Source of the DNA: Paucihalobacter ruber
GTDB lineage: Bacteria; Bacteroidota; Bacteroidia; Flavobacteriales; Flavobacteriaceae
NCBI RefSeq assembly: GCF_006494535.1
Contig: NZ_VHIQ01000003.1
Location: forward strand, 124,001 to 188,000
Length of the DNA stretch: 64,000 bases
Direction of reading: 5' to 3'
The stretch's first letter is position 1. Each line of letters begins with the position of its first letter. Made by a program: the position numbers and the translations under genes. Positions 51,976 through 60,977 of the stretch are shown here, piece after piece. The notes beneath the pieces are model-generated. The model was not told the origin of the DNA. It made no database searches and saw nothing but the letters and a program-made list of their open reading frames with translations.

Positions 51976-52552
51976 CGCCGATTACTGGAACCAACGCTAC
52001 AAAACCGATGAAACCGGATGGGATCTTGGACATGTTTCACAACCAATTAAAGCCTATATCGACCAACTCGACAATAAAGATTTAAATATTTTAATCCCCG
52101 GTGCCGGTAATAGCTATGAAGCTGAGTACTTATGGCATTCTGGTTTTGAAAATATATATATTATTGATATAGCGCCTGTGCCCTTAATTAATTTCAAAAA
52201 CAGATTACCGGAATTTCCTGATAATCAAATTATTTTAGGCAACTTTTTTGAGCTAAACATAACATTTGATCTTATTATAGAACAAACATTTTTTTGTGCA
52301 TTAGCGCCGTCAATCCGTAAAACTTATGCTACAAAATCTGCTGAATTGCTTCATAACGGCGGGAAAATTGCCGGACTTTTGTTTGATTTTCCGCTTACCG
52401 AAAAAGGACCACCATTTGGTGGCAGTTTGAGCGAATATCAAAATTTATTTAACATCGGCTTCAATTTGAAAACTATGGAACGCTGCTACAATTCTGAACC
52501 ATCGCGTGAAAACAAAGAACTCTTTATTATCTTTGAAAAAAGAAAAGTCTAA
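51962..52552 (+). CDS. Thiopurine S-methyltransferase-like SAM methyltransferase
   Basis: The product is 196 residues from ATG 51962, or 199 from ATG 51953. DYWNQRYKTDETGWDLGHVSQPIKAYI is the family N-terminus (the start is DYWNQRYKTDETGWDLGHVS). ILIPGAGNSYEAEYLWHSG is motif I, IYIIDIAP the acidic loop, and EQTFFCALAPSIRKTY is a characteristic block. The family methylates thiol, selenium or tellurium compounds in bacteria, and the true substrate is unknown. It overlaps the S4 gene and abuts the phosphoribosyltransferase (1-bp overlap TAATG). Confidence 0.83.
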   Translation: MLTFNADYWNQRYKTDETGWDLGHVSQPIKAYIDQLDNKDLNILIPGAGNSYEAEYLWHSGFENIYIIDIAPVPLINFKNRLPEFPDNQIILGNFFELNITFDLIIEQTFFCALAPSIRKTYATKSAELLHNGGKIAGLLFDFPLTEKGPPFGGSLSEYQNLFNIGFNLKTMERCYNSEPSRENKELFIIFEKRKV

Positions 52553-53055
52553 TGATTTCTAATAAGCAGGTTATATTAAACGAGCGCGAAATTGAACATA
52601 AATTAAGACGTATCGCCTATCAAATTTATGAAAGTAACGCCAACGAAAGTCATATAGTTTTAGCGGGAATTGCCGATAACGGTTATTTGCTTGCAGAAAA
52701 AATTAAAAATTTACTAACCGAAATATCGGATTTAAACATAGAATTATGCAAGGTTTCTGTCGATAAAAAACATCCGCACTTACCTGTTGTTACCGATGTA
52801 TCTCCTGAGCATTATCAAAACAAATCTTTGGTTTTAATTGACGACGTACTAAATTCGGGCAGTACGCTTATCTACGGCGTTAAACATTTTTTAAATGTGC
52901 CTTTAAAACAATTTAAAACAGCAGTACTTGTTAACAGAAATCACAAGAAGTTTCCGGTAAAAGCAGATTTTAAAGGCATATCGCTGTCTACATCCATCAA
53001 CGAACATGTAGAAGTTGTGCTTGATAAACAACCATTTGAAGCCTTCCTAACTTAA
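52552..53055 (+). CDS. Phosphoribosyltransferase-domain protein (PyrR-like)
   Basis: The 167-residue type I PRTase has the PRPP loop VLIDDVLNSGSTL near residue 100 and EHKLRRIAYQIYE at the N-terminus, similar to PyrR proteins. Whether it binds RNA, makes UMP, or has another base as substrate cannot be told. It starts on the last base of the methyltransferase stop and converges with shikimate kinase with a 9-bp overlap. Confidence 0.85.
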   Translation: MISNKQVILNEREIEHKLRRIAYQIYESNANESHIVLAGIADNGYLLAEKIKNLLTEISDLNIELCKVSVDKKHPHLPVVTDVSPEHYQNKSLVLIDDVLNSGSTLIYGVKHFLNVPLKQFKTAVLVNRNHKKFPVKADFKGISLSTSINEHVEVVLDKQPFEAFLT

Positions 53056-53565
53056 AATCTCTATTATGTTGTCTGCAACTTGTTGTGGAGTAAGGTTGTC
53101 TATATTAATAGTAGCTTGCGCCTGGTTGTAGTAATAATTTCGCTCAAAAAGATGCTTCCGTATAAAATCATTTAATGCTTCTTTACTATCGAGGTGACTT
53201 ATAAGCGGTCTTTTTGATTTTTCGGGATATAAGCGGTCTGTTAGTGTATTTACAGAAGCCTTTAAATAGATAACCTTAGCATTATTCGCACCGGTGAGTC
53301 TTGTTATGTTATCTCCATAACACGGCGTGCCACCACCCAAAGCCACCACATAATGATCTAATTCTAAAAGCTTTTCTAAGTGTAAATATTCTTGCTTTCT
53401 AAAAAATATTTCTCCCTTTTGTTTAAAGGTTTCGGTGATGGACATTCCGATTGAATCTTCCAAATAGTTGTCAAAATCCATAAACCTATATTGAATTTTA
53501 TTCGCAAGTATTTCTCCAACAGTAGACTTTCCGCAACCCATATATCCTATCAAAAAAACAATCAT
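53047..53565 (-). CDS. aroK: Shikimate kinase
   Basis: The 172-residue kinase has Walker A FLIGYMGCGKSTVG, the FMDFDNYLE shikimate-binding aspartate, and FFRKQEYLHLE for the arginine. ALGGGTPCY is the glycine block and SKRPLI is the lid arginine. It phosphorylates shikimate in aromatic amino-acid synthesis. It stands alone and converges on the PRTase gene. Confidence 0.94.
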   Translation of the reverse strand: MIVFLIGYMGCGKSTVGEILANKIQYRFMDFDNYLEDSIGMSITETFKQKGEIFFRKQEYLHLEKLLELDHYVVALGGGTPCYGDNITRLTGANNAKVIYLKASVNTLTDRLYPEKSKRPLISHLDSKEALNDFIRKHLFERNYYYNQAQATINIDNLTPQQVADNIIEILS

Positions 53566-53640
53566 TAACCAACAATTTAATTATTCAAATGAACAAAAAA
53601 TAGCTTCAATAAAAAAACAAAAAATTAACATTTAAAAACA

Positions 53641-53671
53641 TTTGGAAAGTAAATTAAAGATTCTATATTTG
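53641..53671 (+). promoter_or_regulatory. Promoter of the tRNA genes
   Basis: TTTG (53641-53644) and TATATTTG (53664-53671) with 19 bp between them match the Bacteroidota consensus TTTG-N~19-TAnnTTTG closely. The tRNA-Lys gene starts 21 bp later. Confidence 0.75.
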
Positions 53672-53691
53672 CACCCTCGAAAGAAAAACCT

Positions 53692-53764
53692 GACCTGGTA
53701 GCTCAGTTGGTAGAGCATCTCCCTTTTAAGGAGAGGGTCCTGGGTTCGAGTCCCAGCCAGGTCA
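53692..53764 (+). tRNA. tRNA-Lys (anticodon TTT)
   Basis: The 73-nt gene has a perfect acceptor stem GACCTGG/CCAGGTC with discriminator A. The D-arm is GCTC...GAGC, the anticodon stem TCTCC/GGAGA has loop CTTTTAA (anticodon TTT at 53725-53727), and the T-arm is CTGGG-TTCGAGT-CCCAG. CCA is not encoded. Confidence 0.97.
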
Positions 53765-53812
53765 CATTAAGTTAAGCTTATGCTTAGCTTTTTTTTTATC
53801 TTTACCTAAAAA

Positions 53813-53897
53813 GCGCACGTGGCGGAATTGGTAGACGCGTTAGGTTGAGGGCCTAATGACCGCTTAGGTCGTGGAAGTTCGAGTCTTCTCGTGCGCA
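53813..53897 (+). tRNA. tRNA-Leu (anticodon GAG)
   Basis: The 85-nt class II tRNA has acceptor stem GCGCACG/CGTGCGC and anticodon stem TTAGG/CCTAA with loop TTGAGGG (anticodon GAG at 53847-53849). It has a long variable arm (TGACCGCTTAGGTCGTG) and a T-arm around GTTCGAG. It follows tRNA-Lys by 48 bp and probably shares its promoter. CCA is not encoded. Confidence 0.96.
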
Positions 53898-53985
53898 CTA
53901 AACAAATTTTTGAGTCACTTTTTTTATTTTTTCTGTGCCTCATTTATCCTCAAACGAAATTTCTACAACCATTTTTTTTAAAAAA

Positions 53986-54033
53986 TGTTAAACAGTCGCA
54001 TTGATTGAAAAATTAATGTAATTTTGTTTAACT
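53986..54033 (+). promoter_or_regulatory. Promoter of the CarH-like gene with two TGTTTAAC motifs
   Basis: TAATTTTG (54019-54026) fits the -7 consensus. TGTTTAACT at 54025-54033 overlaps its end and the probable transcription start. An inverted copy, TGTTAAACA, is at 53986-53994, just above the -33 position. The placement suits autoregulation by the gene product. A TTG at 54001-54003 may be part of the -33 element, though spacing is short. Confidence 0.5.
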
Positions 54034-54047
54034 TTTCAGCATTTAAA

Positions 54048-54944
54048 ATGAACAACATTAAAAGTAAATTTAGTATAAAAGATTTAGAAAATCTAACAGG
54101 GATAAAAGCGCATACCATAAGGATATGGGAAAAGCGTTACAATTTACTTTCTCCTAAGCGAACCGATACCAATATAAGATACTACGACCTTTCAGATTTT
54201 CAGAAACTATTGAACGTTAGCTACCTTAATAACAATGGTTATAAAATATCTAAAATAGCCACCCTGGAAGAAGGAAAAATTCCGGAAACAGTAAGAAAAA
54301 TAGCGACAGAAACAAACCTAAACAGCCATGCCATCAATTCTTTTAAGCTGGCCATGTTAAACTTTGATCAGGTTTTATTTTATAGAACATACGAGCGTTT
54401 AGAAAGCGAAATGGGTTTTCGAGATATCTTTTACACTATTTTTATTCCGCTTTTAACAGAATTGGGCTTATTGTGGCAAACCGACACCATAACGCCCGCA
54501 CATGAACACTTTTTAACTTCTCTGATTAGACAAAAAATTCTGATCAACACCGAGAATATTCAGGCGACGTCAGAAACAAGTGATAAAACATTTATACTCT
54601 ATTTACCCGATAACGAAGTTCATGAATTAGGGTTGATGTACATTAACTACGAGATTGTAGCCAATGGTCATCATTCAATTTTTCTCGGTCAAAGTGTACC
54701 AATTGACAGCCTTATAGAAATTACCAATTATTACGATGATGTGACTTTTGTTTCTTATTTCACCGTAAAACCTGAAAAAGAAGAGATTCAACAATATATA
54801 CAAGATATTGCAAGCAAATTATTGGTAAATTCTCATGTTAAATTTTGGGTTTTAGGACGAATGCTCAACGCCATCGATTTGAATAAGCTGCCAAAAAACA
54901 TGAAAGCCTTCAAATCTATAGACCACCTAGTTAAAGATTTGTAA
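54048..54944 (+). CDS. MerR-family, B12-binding light-sensor-like regulator (CarH/LitR type)
   Basis: From the ATG at 54048 the protein has 298 residues. A TTG at 54024 overlaps the promoter -7 element and is discarded. The N-terminal MerR helix-turn-helix covers about residues 8-75 (KDLENLTGIKAHTIRIWEKR). The four-helix B12 cap follows, with W143-x9-E153-H154, then a Rossmann B12 domain with E190-x-H192-xx-G195. These are the signatures of CarH, where adenosyl-B12 holds a DNA-bound tetramer in the dark and light breaks it. The His directly after the Trp in Thermus CarH is Gln144 here. Position before crtI-crtB-crtZ supports control of carotenoids. Confidence 0.88.
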   Translation: MNNIKSKFSIKDLENLTGIKAHTIRIWEKRYNLLSPKRTDTNIRYYDLSDFQKLLNVSYLNNNGYKISKIATLEEGKIPETVRKIATETNLNSHAINSFKLAMLNFDQVLFYRTYERLESEMGFRDIFYTIFIPLLTELGLLWQTDTITPAHEHFLTSLIRQKILINTENIQATSETSDKTFILYLPDNEVHELGLMYINYEIVANGHHSIFLGQSVPIDSLIEITNYYDDVTFVSYFTVKPEKEEIQQYIQDIASKLLVNSHVKFWVLGRMLNAIDLNKLPKNMKAFKSIDHLVKDL

Positions 54945-54966
54945 AAGTTTGAATTTCTTACATCCC

Positions 54967-54989
54967 TGTTTAACTTTTTGCTACATTTG
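54967..54989 (+). promoter_or_regulatory. Promoter of crtI with TGTTTAAC motif
   Basis: TACATTTG (54982-54989) fits TAnnTTTG. The motif TGTTTAACTTTT lies in the spacer just upstream (54967-54978) and is shared with the regulator's own promoter. A repressor bound there would block RNA polymerase. The -7 is only 6 bp from the ATG, so the mRNA may be nearly leaderless if this promoter is used. Confidence 0.5.
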
Positions 54990-54995
54990 TTAGAC

Positions 54996-56462
54996 ATGAA
55001 AACAACAATAGCAATTATAGGTTCCGGCTTCTCTTCGCTTTCAGCAGCATGCTATTTGGCGAAGCAAGGCTTTGGTGTTGAAATATTTGAAAAAAATAGT
55101 ACAACCGGAGGCAGAGCGCGTCAACTAATTAAACAAGGATTTACTTTCGACATAGGACCAAGCTGGTATTGGATGCCGGATATATTTGAGAAATTTTTTA
55201 ATGATTTCGGAAAGACAGTATCCAACTATTACGAACTGGACAAACTAAGTCCGGCTTATAAAATATTTTTTCACGATGAACAAATCACCATTGGTGATAC
55301 CATGGATAAAATATGTGACGAGTTTGAACGCATTGAAACCGGTAGCTCAAAACCGCTTCGAAAATTTATAAAGCGGGCACAAGAACATTACGATATTGCT
55401 ATCAATAAAGTGGTTTTAAGGCCGGGATTATCACCTTTTGAGTTAGTAACGCCTGAGACTGTAACCCGGGTAGATCAGTTTTTTAAAACTATTAGCAGCG
55501 AGGTTAGAAAGAACTTTAAAAATCCTAAACTAATTTCGACTTTAGAATTTCCTGTATTATTTTTAGGTGCAAAACCCAATAAAACACCGTCGTTCTACAG
55601 TTTTATGAACTTTGCCGATTTTGGTCTCGGAACCTGGCATCCAAAAGGTGGCATGTACGAAATTATCAAGGCCATGACTGCTTTGGCAACTGAATTAGGC
55701 GTTAAGATTAACATTAACAGCAACGTTGAAAAAATTATTGTTAAAGACAAAAAAGCGGCTGGTATTGTAGTTAACAAAGAGGAAAAGTATTTTGATGTTG
55801 TATTGAGCGGCGCAGACTATCATCATACTGAAACATTATTGGATGAAACACATAGACAGTATTCAGAAAAATACTGGAGCAAAAAAACTTTCGCGCCTTC
55901 ATCCCTGTTGTTTTACATTGGATTTGATAAAAAGCTAAACAATATTGAACACCATAATTTATTTTTTGATACCGACTTTGAACAGCATGCCATAGATATT
56001 TACGATACACCTAAATGGCCTGATAATCCGTTGTTTTACGCTAACTTTCCTTCTGTTACCGACAAAAGTATGGCACCGGAAGATTGTGAAACAGGTTTCT
56101 TTTTAATTCCTATTGCGCCCGGATTGGAAGACACCGAAGCGTTAAGAAATCAATACTTCGACATCATAATTAACAGATTTGAAACCTTAACCAAGCAAAA
56201 AGTAAAAAATAATATTATATTTAGAGACGCATTTTGTGTGAACGATTTTATTGAGCAGTACAATTCTTACAAAGGAAATGCCTACGGAATGGCCAATACG
56301 CTATTACAAACAGCATTTCTAAGACCCAAATTAATCAGTAAAAAAGTAGAACATCTCTTTTTTACCGGTCAGTTAACCGTTCCCGGTCCGGGAGTACCAC
56401 CTTCATTGATTTCAGGGAAACTGGTTTCAGAGTTGATCACAAAACAGTTTAAAAATAATTAA
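54996..56462 (+). CDS. crtI: Phytoene desaturase
   Basis: The 488-residue flavoenzyme has the FAD dinucleotide fold IAIIGSGFSSLSAACYLAK and EKNSTTGGRARQ at the N-terminus. TFDIGPSWYWMPDIFE is typical for bacterial CrtI, and TGQLTVPGPGVPPSLISGK is the C-terminal FAD block. It desaturates phytoene to lycopene. The start is the ATG at 54996; a TTG at 54978 would overlap the -7 element. It is followed by crtB after 35 bp, in one operon. Confidence 0.95.
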   Translation: MKTTIAIIGSGFSSLSAACYLAKQGFGVEIFEKNSTTGGRARQLIKQGFTFDIGPSWYWMPDIFEKFFNDFGKTVSNYYELDKLSPAYKIFFHDEQITIGDTMDKICDEFERIETGSSKPLRKFIKRAQEHYDIAINKVVLRPGLSPFELVTPETVTRVDQFFKTISSEVRKNFKNPKLISTLEFPVLFLGAKPNKTPSFYSFMNFADFGLGTWHPKGGMYEIIKAMTALATELGVKININSNVEKIIVKDKKAAGIVVNKEEKYFDVVLSGADYHHTETLLDETHRQYSEKYWSKKTFAPSSLLFYIGFDKKLNNIEHHNLFFDTDFEQHAIDIYDTPKWPDNPLFYANFPSVTDKSMAPEDCETGFFLIPIAPGLEDTEALRNQYFDIIINRFETLTKQKVKNNIIFRDAFCVNDFIEQYNSYKGNAYGMANTLLQTAFLRPKLISKKVEHLFFTGQLTVPGPGVPPSLISGKLVSELITKQFKNN

Positions 56463-56497
56463 GCAGCGTCTGTATTAATTAAAAAAGGCATTTACAA

Positions 56498-57337
56498 ATG
56501 AAAACATTATTCGATTCGGTTTCAAGACAGTGCAGTAAGTTGGTTACCCAATCTTACAGCACTTCATTTTCTATGGCAACAAAAATGCTTTCAGAGTCAA
56601 TTCGCCAGGATATTTACAACATTTACGGTTTTGTAAGATTTGCCGATGAAATTGTTGATACGTTTCACGATTACAATAAAAAAGACTTATTCGACAGATT
56701 TTCTGAAGACCTTGAACACGCGCTGATTAATAAAATAAGTTTAAACCCTATATTAAACTCATTTCAAGAAACCTATCATAAATACGACATAGATAAACAT
56801 TTGGTGGATGCATTTATGAAGAGCATGCATTTAGACCTTCATAAACAAACTTACTTAACCGAAGAAGAATACAAAGCCTACATTTATGGCTCGGCGGATG
56901 TTGTAGGGCTAATGTGCTTGAAAGTGTTTGTGAAGGGCGATCAACAGAAGTATGACGAATTGAAAGATTCGGCCATGAGTTTGGGTTCGGCCTTTCAAAA
57001 AGTTAATTTCTTAAGGGATTTAAAAGCAGACTTTGAAGACTTAAGTCGTACCTACTTCCCAAACACCGACTTAAATCATTTAGATGAAACATCAAAACAA
57101 ATCATCATTCAAGATATAGAAGCCGATTTTCAAAAAGGTCTAGAGGGTATTAAAAAATTACCATTAGAAGCCAGATTTGGTGTTTTTATGGCTTACAGAT
57201 ATTACAATAAATTACTTGAAAAGCTTAAAGACACACCCGCTATTAAAATTAAATCGGCCAGAATTAGAGTTCCAAATTATAAAAAAGTGGAACTTTTAAC
57301 GAGAAGTTATGTGAAATATCAATTAAATTTGATTTAA
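56498..57337 (+). CDS. crtB: Phytoene synthase
   Basis: The 279-residue trans-isoprenyl synthase has the two Asp-rich motifs D50EIVD54 (FVRFADEIVD) and D174xxxD178 (FLRDLKADFED) that bind Mg and diphosphate. YSTSFSMATKML is the N-terminal block. It joins two geranylgeranyl diphosphates to phytoene. It stands between crtI and crtZ with gaps of 35 and 8 bp. Confidence 0.94.
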   Translation: MKTLFDSVSRQCSKLVTQSYSTSFSMATKMLSESIRQDIYNIYGFVRFADEIVDTFHDYNKKDLFDRFSEDLEHALINKISLNPILNSFQETYHKYDIDKHLVDAFMKSMHLDLHKQTYLTEEEYKAYIYGSADVVGLMCLKVFVKGDQQKYDELKDSAMSLGSAFQKVNFLRDLKADFEDLSRTYFPNTDLNHLDETSKQIIIQDIEADFQKGLEGIKKLPLEARFGVFMAYRYYNKLLEKLKDTPAIKIKSARIRVPNYKKVELLTRSYVKYQLNLI

Positions 57338-57345
57338 AATTAATT

Positions 57346-57795
57346 ATGCAAACTTTACTCTGGATACTGATATTTCTAGGCACATTTTTAATAATGGAAT
57401 TTAATGCATGGTTCACACATAAATATATCATGCATGGATTTTTATGGTCTTTACACAGAGACCATCACCTCAAAGACCACGACAGCTGGTTTGAGCGCAA
57501 TGATTTGTTCTTTATTTTCTACGCTGTGGTGAGCATGGGTTGCTGGTATTTTTGGGGCGAACACAATTTATGGTATTTCCTGCCCATAGGTATTGGAATA
57601 ATGGCCTATGGCCTTGCCTATTTTATTGTTCATGATATTTTTATTCACCAACGATTTAAGTGGCTGAGAAACATTGACAATGCTTATGCCCGAGGTGTAA
57701 GACGTGCTCATAAAATTCATCACAAACACTTAGGTAAACAGGAAAGCGAGAATTTTGGGATGTTATTCGTTCCTATGAAATATTTCAAGAAATAA
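57346..57795 (+). CDS. crtZ: Beta-carotene hydroxylase
   Basis: The 149-residue membrane protein has the four histidine boxes of carotene hydroxylases: H25-x4-H30, H37-x2-HH41, H96-x4-H101 and H122-x2-HH126. About four helices are predicted. It adds 3-OH groups to beta-ionone rings, giving zeaxanthin from beta-carotene. A lycopene cyclase, needed for the rings, is not found beside it. Its stop abuts that of the convergent thioredoxin-like gene with no gap. Confidence 0.93.
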   Translation: MQTLLWILIFLGTFLIMEFNAWFTHKYIMHGFLWSLHRDHHLKDHDSWFERNDLFFIFYAVVSMGCWYFWGEHNLWYFLPIGIGIMAYGLAYFIVHDIFIHQRFKWLRNIDNAYARGVRRAHKIHHKHLGKQESENFGMLFVPMKYFKK

Positions 57796-58380
57796 CTACT
57801 CTCTTAAGAGTTGGTCTAACTTTTCTTTAAAACCATCACTAAACCAGTTAGCAGCGCCGGTTTTATCTACTAAAATTTTACCGCTTTTATTAATAACAAA
57901 AGTTCGGGGTATCGAATTGATATTAAATTCTGAAGGCGGTTTCGTGGCGGCTTTGTAAACCGGAAATTGATAATTGTGCTTTTCTTTAAATTTTTGAAGT
58001 TTATCTAGGTCTTCATTCGAAACAAATAAAAACACCACATCGTCTTGGTAAGCTTGATAAAGTTTGTCTAAACTTGGCATTTCTGCGATACACGGCGGAC
58101 ACCAGGTAGCCCAAAAATTTATGACAATTACTTTTTCTTTGGCATCGTTAAATTTGAATAACTCGCCTGATTCGCTTTGCAAAGTCCAGTTATAATCAGA
58201 AATGGTTTCAGCCTTTTCAACCGATTTAAAACCCGGTCCAAAGAGCCCTAAAACTTTGTGAAGACCCACTTGAATTGGTTGACGCGTTTGCGGAATGATT
58301 AGCAATACCAAAATCACTAATAATACTATATTAAAGCCTCTACCCGATGATTTTTTACCCCTGCTTTTCTCGTCTGTCAT
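57796..58380 (-). CDS. TlpA-like membrane-anchored thioredoxin-fold protein
   Basis: The 194-residue protein has an N-terminal anchor helix (IVLLVILVLLIIP) and a periplasmic thioredoxin fold. The active site is C94-P-P-C97 in FWATWCPPCIAEMPSL. EFNINSIPRTFVINKSGKI has the cis-proline. It likely reduces periplasmic disulfides, for example in apocytochromes. It is monocistronic, and no terminator separates it from crtZ. Confidence 0.88.
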   Translation of the reverse strand: MTDEKSRGKKSSGRGFNIVLLVILVLLIIPQTRQPIQVGLHKVLGLFGPGFKSVEKAETISDYNWTLQSESGELFKFNDAKEKVIVINFWATWCPPCIAEMPSLDKLYQAYQDDVVFLFVSNEDLDKLQKFKEKHNYQFPVYKAATKPPSEFNINSIPRTFVINKSGKILVDKTGAANWFSDGFKEKLDQLLRE

Positions 58381-58397
58381 TATATTTTAAAATTGAC

Positions 58398-58435
58398 TCA
58401 AAAATAAAAAAAAAGCCCCCGATTTTCGGAGGCTT
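58398..58435 (-). terminator. Rho-independent terminator of the aconitase gene
   Basis: On the minus strand AAGCCTCCGA-AAA-TCGGGGGCTT forms a 10-pair stem with one mismatch (58413-58435), followed by a T-rich run. It lies about 20 bp past the aconitase stop. Confidence 0.88.
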
Positions 58436-58454
58436 TATTAATGATATTTATTTA

Positions 58455-60722
58455 TTAAGCATTTTGCTTTTTAATTAAATTTAAGGCCGATCCTTCGTTA
58501 TACCATGCTATTTGAGCATTGTTATAAGTGTGATTAACTGTAATAGCATCTTTACTGCCGTCTTTATGAACTAGCTCAATGGTTAAAGGTTTATCCGGCG
58601 CAAAAGCATCTAAATCTAAAAAGTTGAAGATATCGTCTTCCTGAATTAAATCGTAGTCATTTTCATTGGCAAAGGTTAATGCCAACATCCCTTGCTTTTT
58701 CAGGTTAGTTTCGTGAATTCTGGCAAACGACTTTACCAACACAGCAGCCACACCTAAATGTCTTGGCTGCATGGCGGCGTGCTCACGAGAAGAGCCTTCA
58801 CCATAATTATGATCACCAACTACTATTGAAAAAATACCGGCTTTTTTGTATTCACGCTGTACATCGGGTACACCACCGTATTCACCGGTTAGTTGATTTT
58901 TAACAAAATTGGTTTGTTTGTTAAAAGCGTTAACCGCGCCAATTAAGGTATTATTAGCGATGTTATCTAAATGACCTCTATATCTCAACCATGGGCCGGC
59001 CATAGAAATATGGTCTGTGGTACATTTTCCAAAAGCTTTAATTAAGAGTTTAACACCTTGTAATTTATTTCCTATTGGTTTAAATGGCGCTAAGAGTTGA
59101 AGTCTTTCAGACTCGGTACTTACCTTAACGTTGATATGGCTTCCGTCTTCGGCGGGCGCAATATAACCGGCATCTTCAACGGCAAATCCTAAAGGCGGTA
59201 ATTCGTAGCCTCTGGGCTCGTCTAATCTTACTTCTTCACCATCTTCATTGATTAAAGTATCGGTTATTGGATTAAAGTCTAATCTACCCGAAATAGCGAT
59301 GGCAGTTACCAGTTCAGGAGAGCCAACAAATGCCAATGTATTAGGATTACCGTCTGCACGTTTTGCAAAGTTTCGGTTAAACGAATGTACGATGGTATTT
59401 CTAGGTCCGTCGGCTGCTTTATCACCATATCTGTCCCACATTCCAATGCACGGTCCGCACGCATTTGCAAAAACTTTGGCACCAATTTTATCAAAAATAT
59501 CTATAAATCCGTCACGCTCAATGGTAAATCTTACCTGTTCAGAACCCGGTGTTATGGTAAACTCTGATTTGGTTTTTAAATTTTTATCCGATACCTGTTT
59601 AGCCAGCGATGCTGCTCTTGAAATATCTTCGTAAGACGAGTTGGTACAAGAACCTATCAAACCTACCTGAACATTCAAAGGCCAGTCGTTTTCCTTTGCA
59701 GCCTCAGCCATTTTAGAAATTGGTGTTGCCAAATCGGGCGTGAATGGTCCGTTAAGGTGCGGTTCTAGTTCAGATAAATTAATTTCAATCACCTGATCGA
59801 AATAAGCTTCAGGATTGGCGTAAACCTCGGGGTCTGCGGTAAGATAAGATTTTATCTTGTTAGCCTCATCGGCAACGTCTGCTCTATCGGTTGAACGCAG
59901 GTATCTATCCATTGATTCGTCATAACCAAAAGTTGAGGTTGTAGCGCCTACTTCGGCACCCATATTACAAATAGTACCTTTACCGGTGCATGACATAGAT
60001 GTTGCGCCTTCGCCAAAATATTCGATAACAGCACCGGTTCCACCCTTCACGGTTAGAATACCTGCCACTTTTAAAATTACATCTTTAGGCGCTGTCCAAC
60101 CGGAAAGTTTACCGGTTAATTTCACACCAATTAATTTAGGGAATTTAAGTTCCCATGCCATACCGGCCATTACATCCACAGCATCGGCACCACCAACACC
60201 TATGGCAATCATTCCAAGACCACCGGCGTTAACGGTATGCGAATCTGTACCAATCATCATTCCTCCGGGGAATGCGTAATTTTCAAGAACCACCTGGTGA
60301 ATAATTCCGGCACCGGGCTTCCAAAAACCTATACCGTATTTATTGGAAACCGATTCTAAAAAATCAAAAACCTCATTACTAGTTTCTTTGGCTCTTTTTA
60401 AATCTGCTTCTGCGCCTACTTTTGCTTGAATTAAATGGTCGCAGTGAACGGTTGTTGGTACAGCCACTTTTGGTTTACCGGCGTGCATGAATTGCAATAG
60501 GGCCATTTGCGCCGTAGCATCCTGACATGCCACTCTATCTGGCGCAAAATCTACATAATCTTTACCTCGTTGTAACACCTTGGTTGGTGTTCCTTCCCAT
60601 AAATGCGCGTATAAAATTTTCTCAGAAAGTGTTAAAGGTCTGCCAACTAAGTCTCTCGCCGTGTCAACACGATGTGCCATGTTAGCATAGGCCTTTTTGA
60701 TCATATCAATATCGAATGCCAT
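58455..60722 (-). CDS. Aconitate hydratase (mitochondrial-like type)
   Basis: The 755-residue enzyme has 4Fe-4S cysteines C359 ([12 protein letters not shown]), C422 and C425 ([10 protein letters not shown]). Other blocks are [29 protein letters not shown] and [12 protein letters not shown]. It interconverts citrate and isocitrate in the TCA cycle. The length and motifs match the mitochondrial/Bacteroidota group, not AcnB. It is monocistronic with terminator and promoter of its own. Confidence 0.95.
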   Translation of the reverse strand: MAFDIDMIKKAYANMAHRVDTARDLVGRPLTLSEKILYAHLWEGTPTKVLQRGKDYVDFAPDRVACQDATAQMALLQFMHAGKPKVAVPTTVHCDHLIQAKVGAEADLKRAKETSNEVFDFLESVSNKYGIGFWKPGAGIIHQVVLENYAFPGGMMIGTDSHTVNAGGLGMIAIGVGGADAVDVMAGMAWELKFPKLIGVKLTGKLSGWTAPKDVILKVAGILTVKGGTGAVIEYFGEGATSMSCTGKGTICNMGAEVGATTSTFGYDESMDRYLRSTDRADVADEANKIKSYLTADPEVYANPEAYFDQVIEINLSELEPHLNGPFTPDLATPISKMAEAAKENDWPLNVQVGLIGSCTNSSYEDISRAASLAKQVSDKNLKTKSEFTITPGSEQVRFTIERDGFIDIFDKIGAKVFANACGPCIGMWDRYGDKAADGPRNTIVHSFNRNFAKRADGNPNTLAFVGSPELVTAIAISGRLDFNPITDTLINEDGEEVRLDEPRGYELPPLGFAVEDAGYIAPAEDGSHINVKVSTESERLQLLAPFKPIGNKLQGVKLLIKAFGKCTTDHISMAGPWLRYRGHLDNIANNTLIGAVNAFNKQTNFVKNQLTGEYGGVPDVQREYKKAGIFSIVVGDHNYGEGSSREHAAMQPRHLGVAAVLVKSFARIHETNLKKQGMLALTFANENDYDLIQEDDIFNFLDLDAFAPDKPLTIELVHKDGSKDAITVNHTYNNAQIAWYNEGSALNLIKKQNA

Positions 60723-60765
60723 AGTAGTAACTGTTTTAAATTGATTTGTTATTTTTTAAGTAGTG

Positions 60766-60773
60766 CAAAGTTA
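60766..60773 (-). promoter_or_regulatory. -7 element (TAACTTTG) of the aconitase gene
   Basis: On the minus strand TAACTTTG matches TAnnTTTG and lies 43 bp before the start codon. No clear -33 element is at the usual distance. The remaining AT-rich gap to 60977 shows no gene. Confidence 0.5.
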
Positions 60774-60977
60774 AGAAAACTCACTCACTTTTAAAAGTAT
60801 GTAACAAAATGCTTAAATAAATGATAAAAATTCAAGTGATTTTAAGTTTTATCGTATTTTTTTAATTATTTCTTAACTTTTAAATACGATAATTTATAAA
60901 TTCATAAAATTTGAATCATAAATTGAATATATGTTAATGGCATTAAAAACGTGTTTAAAGTCTTGGATAGATTTATA

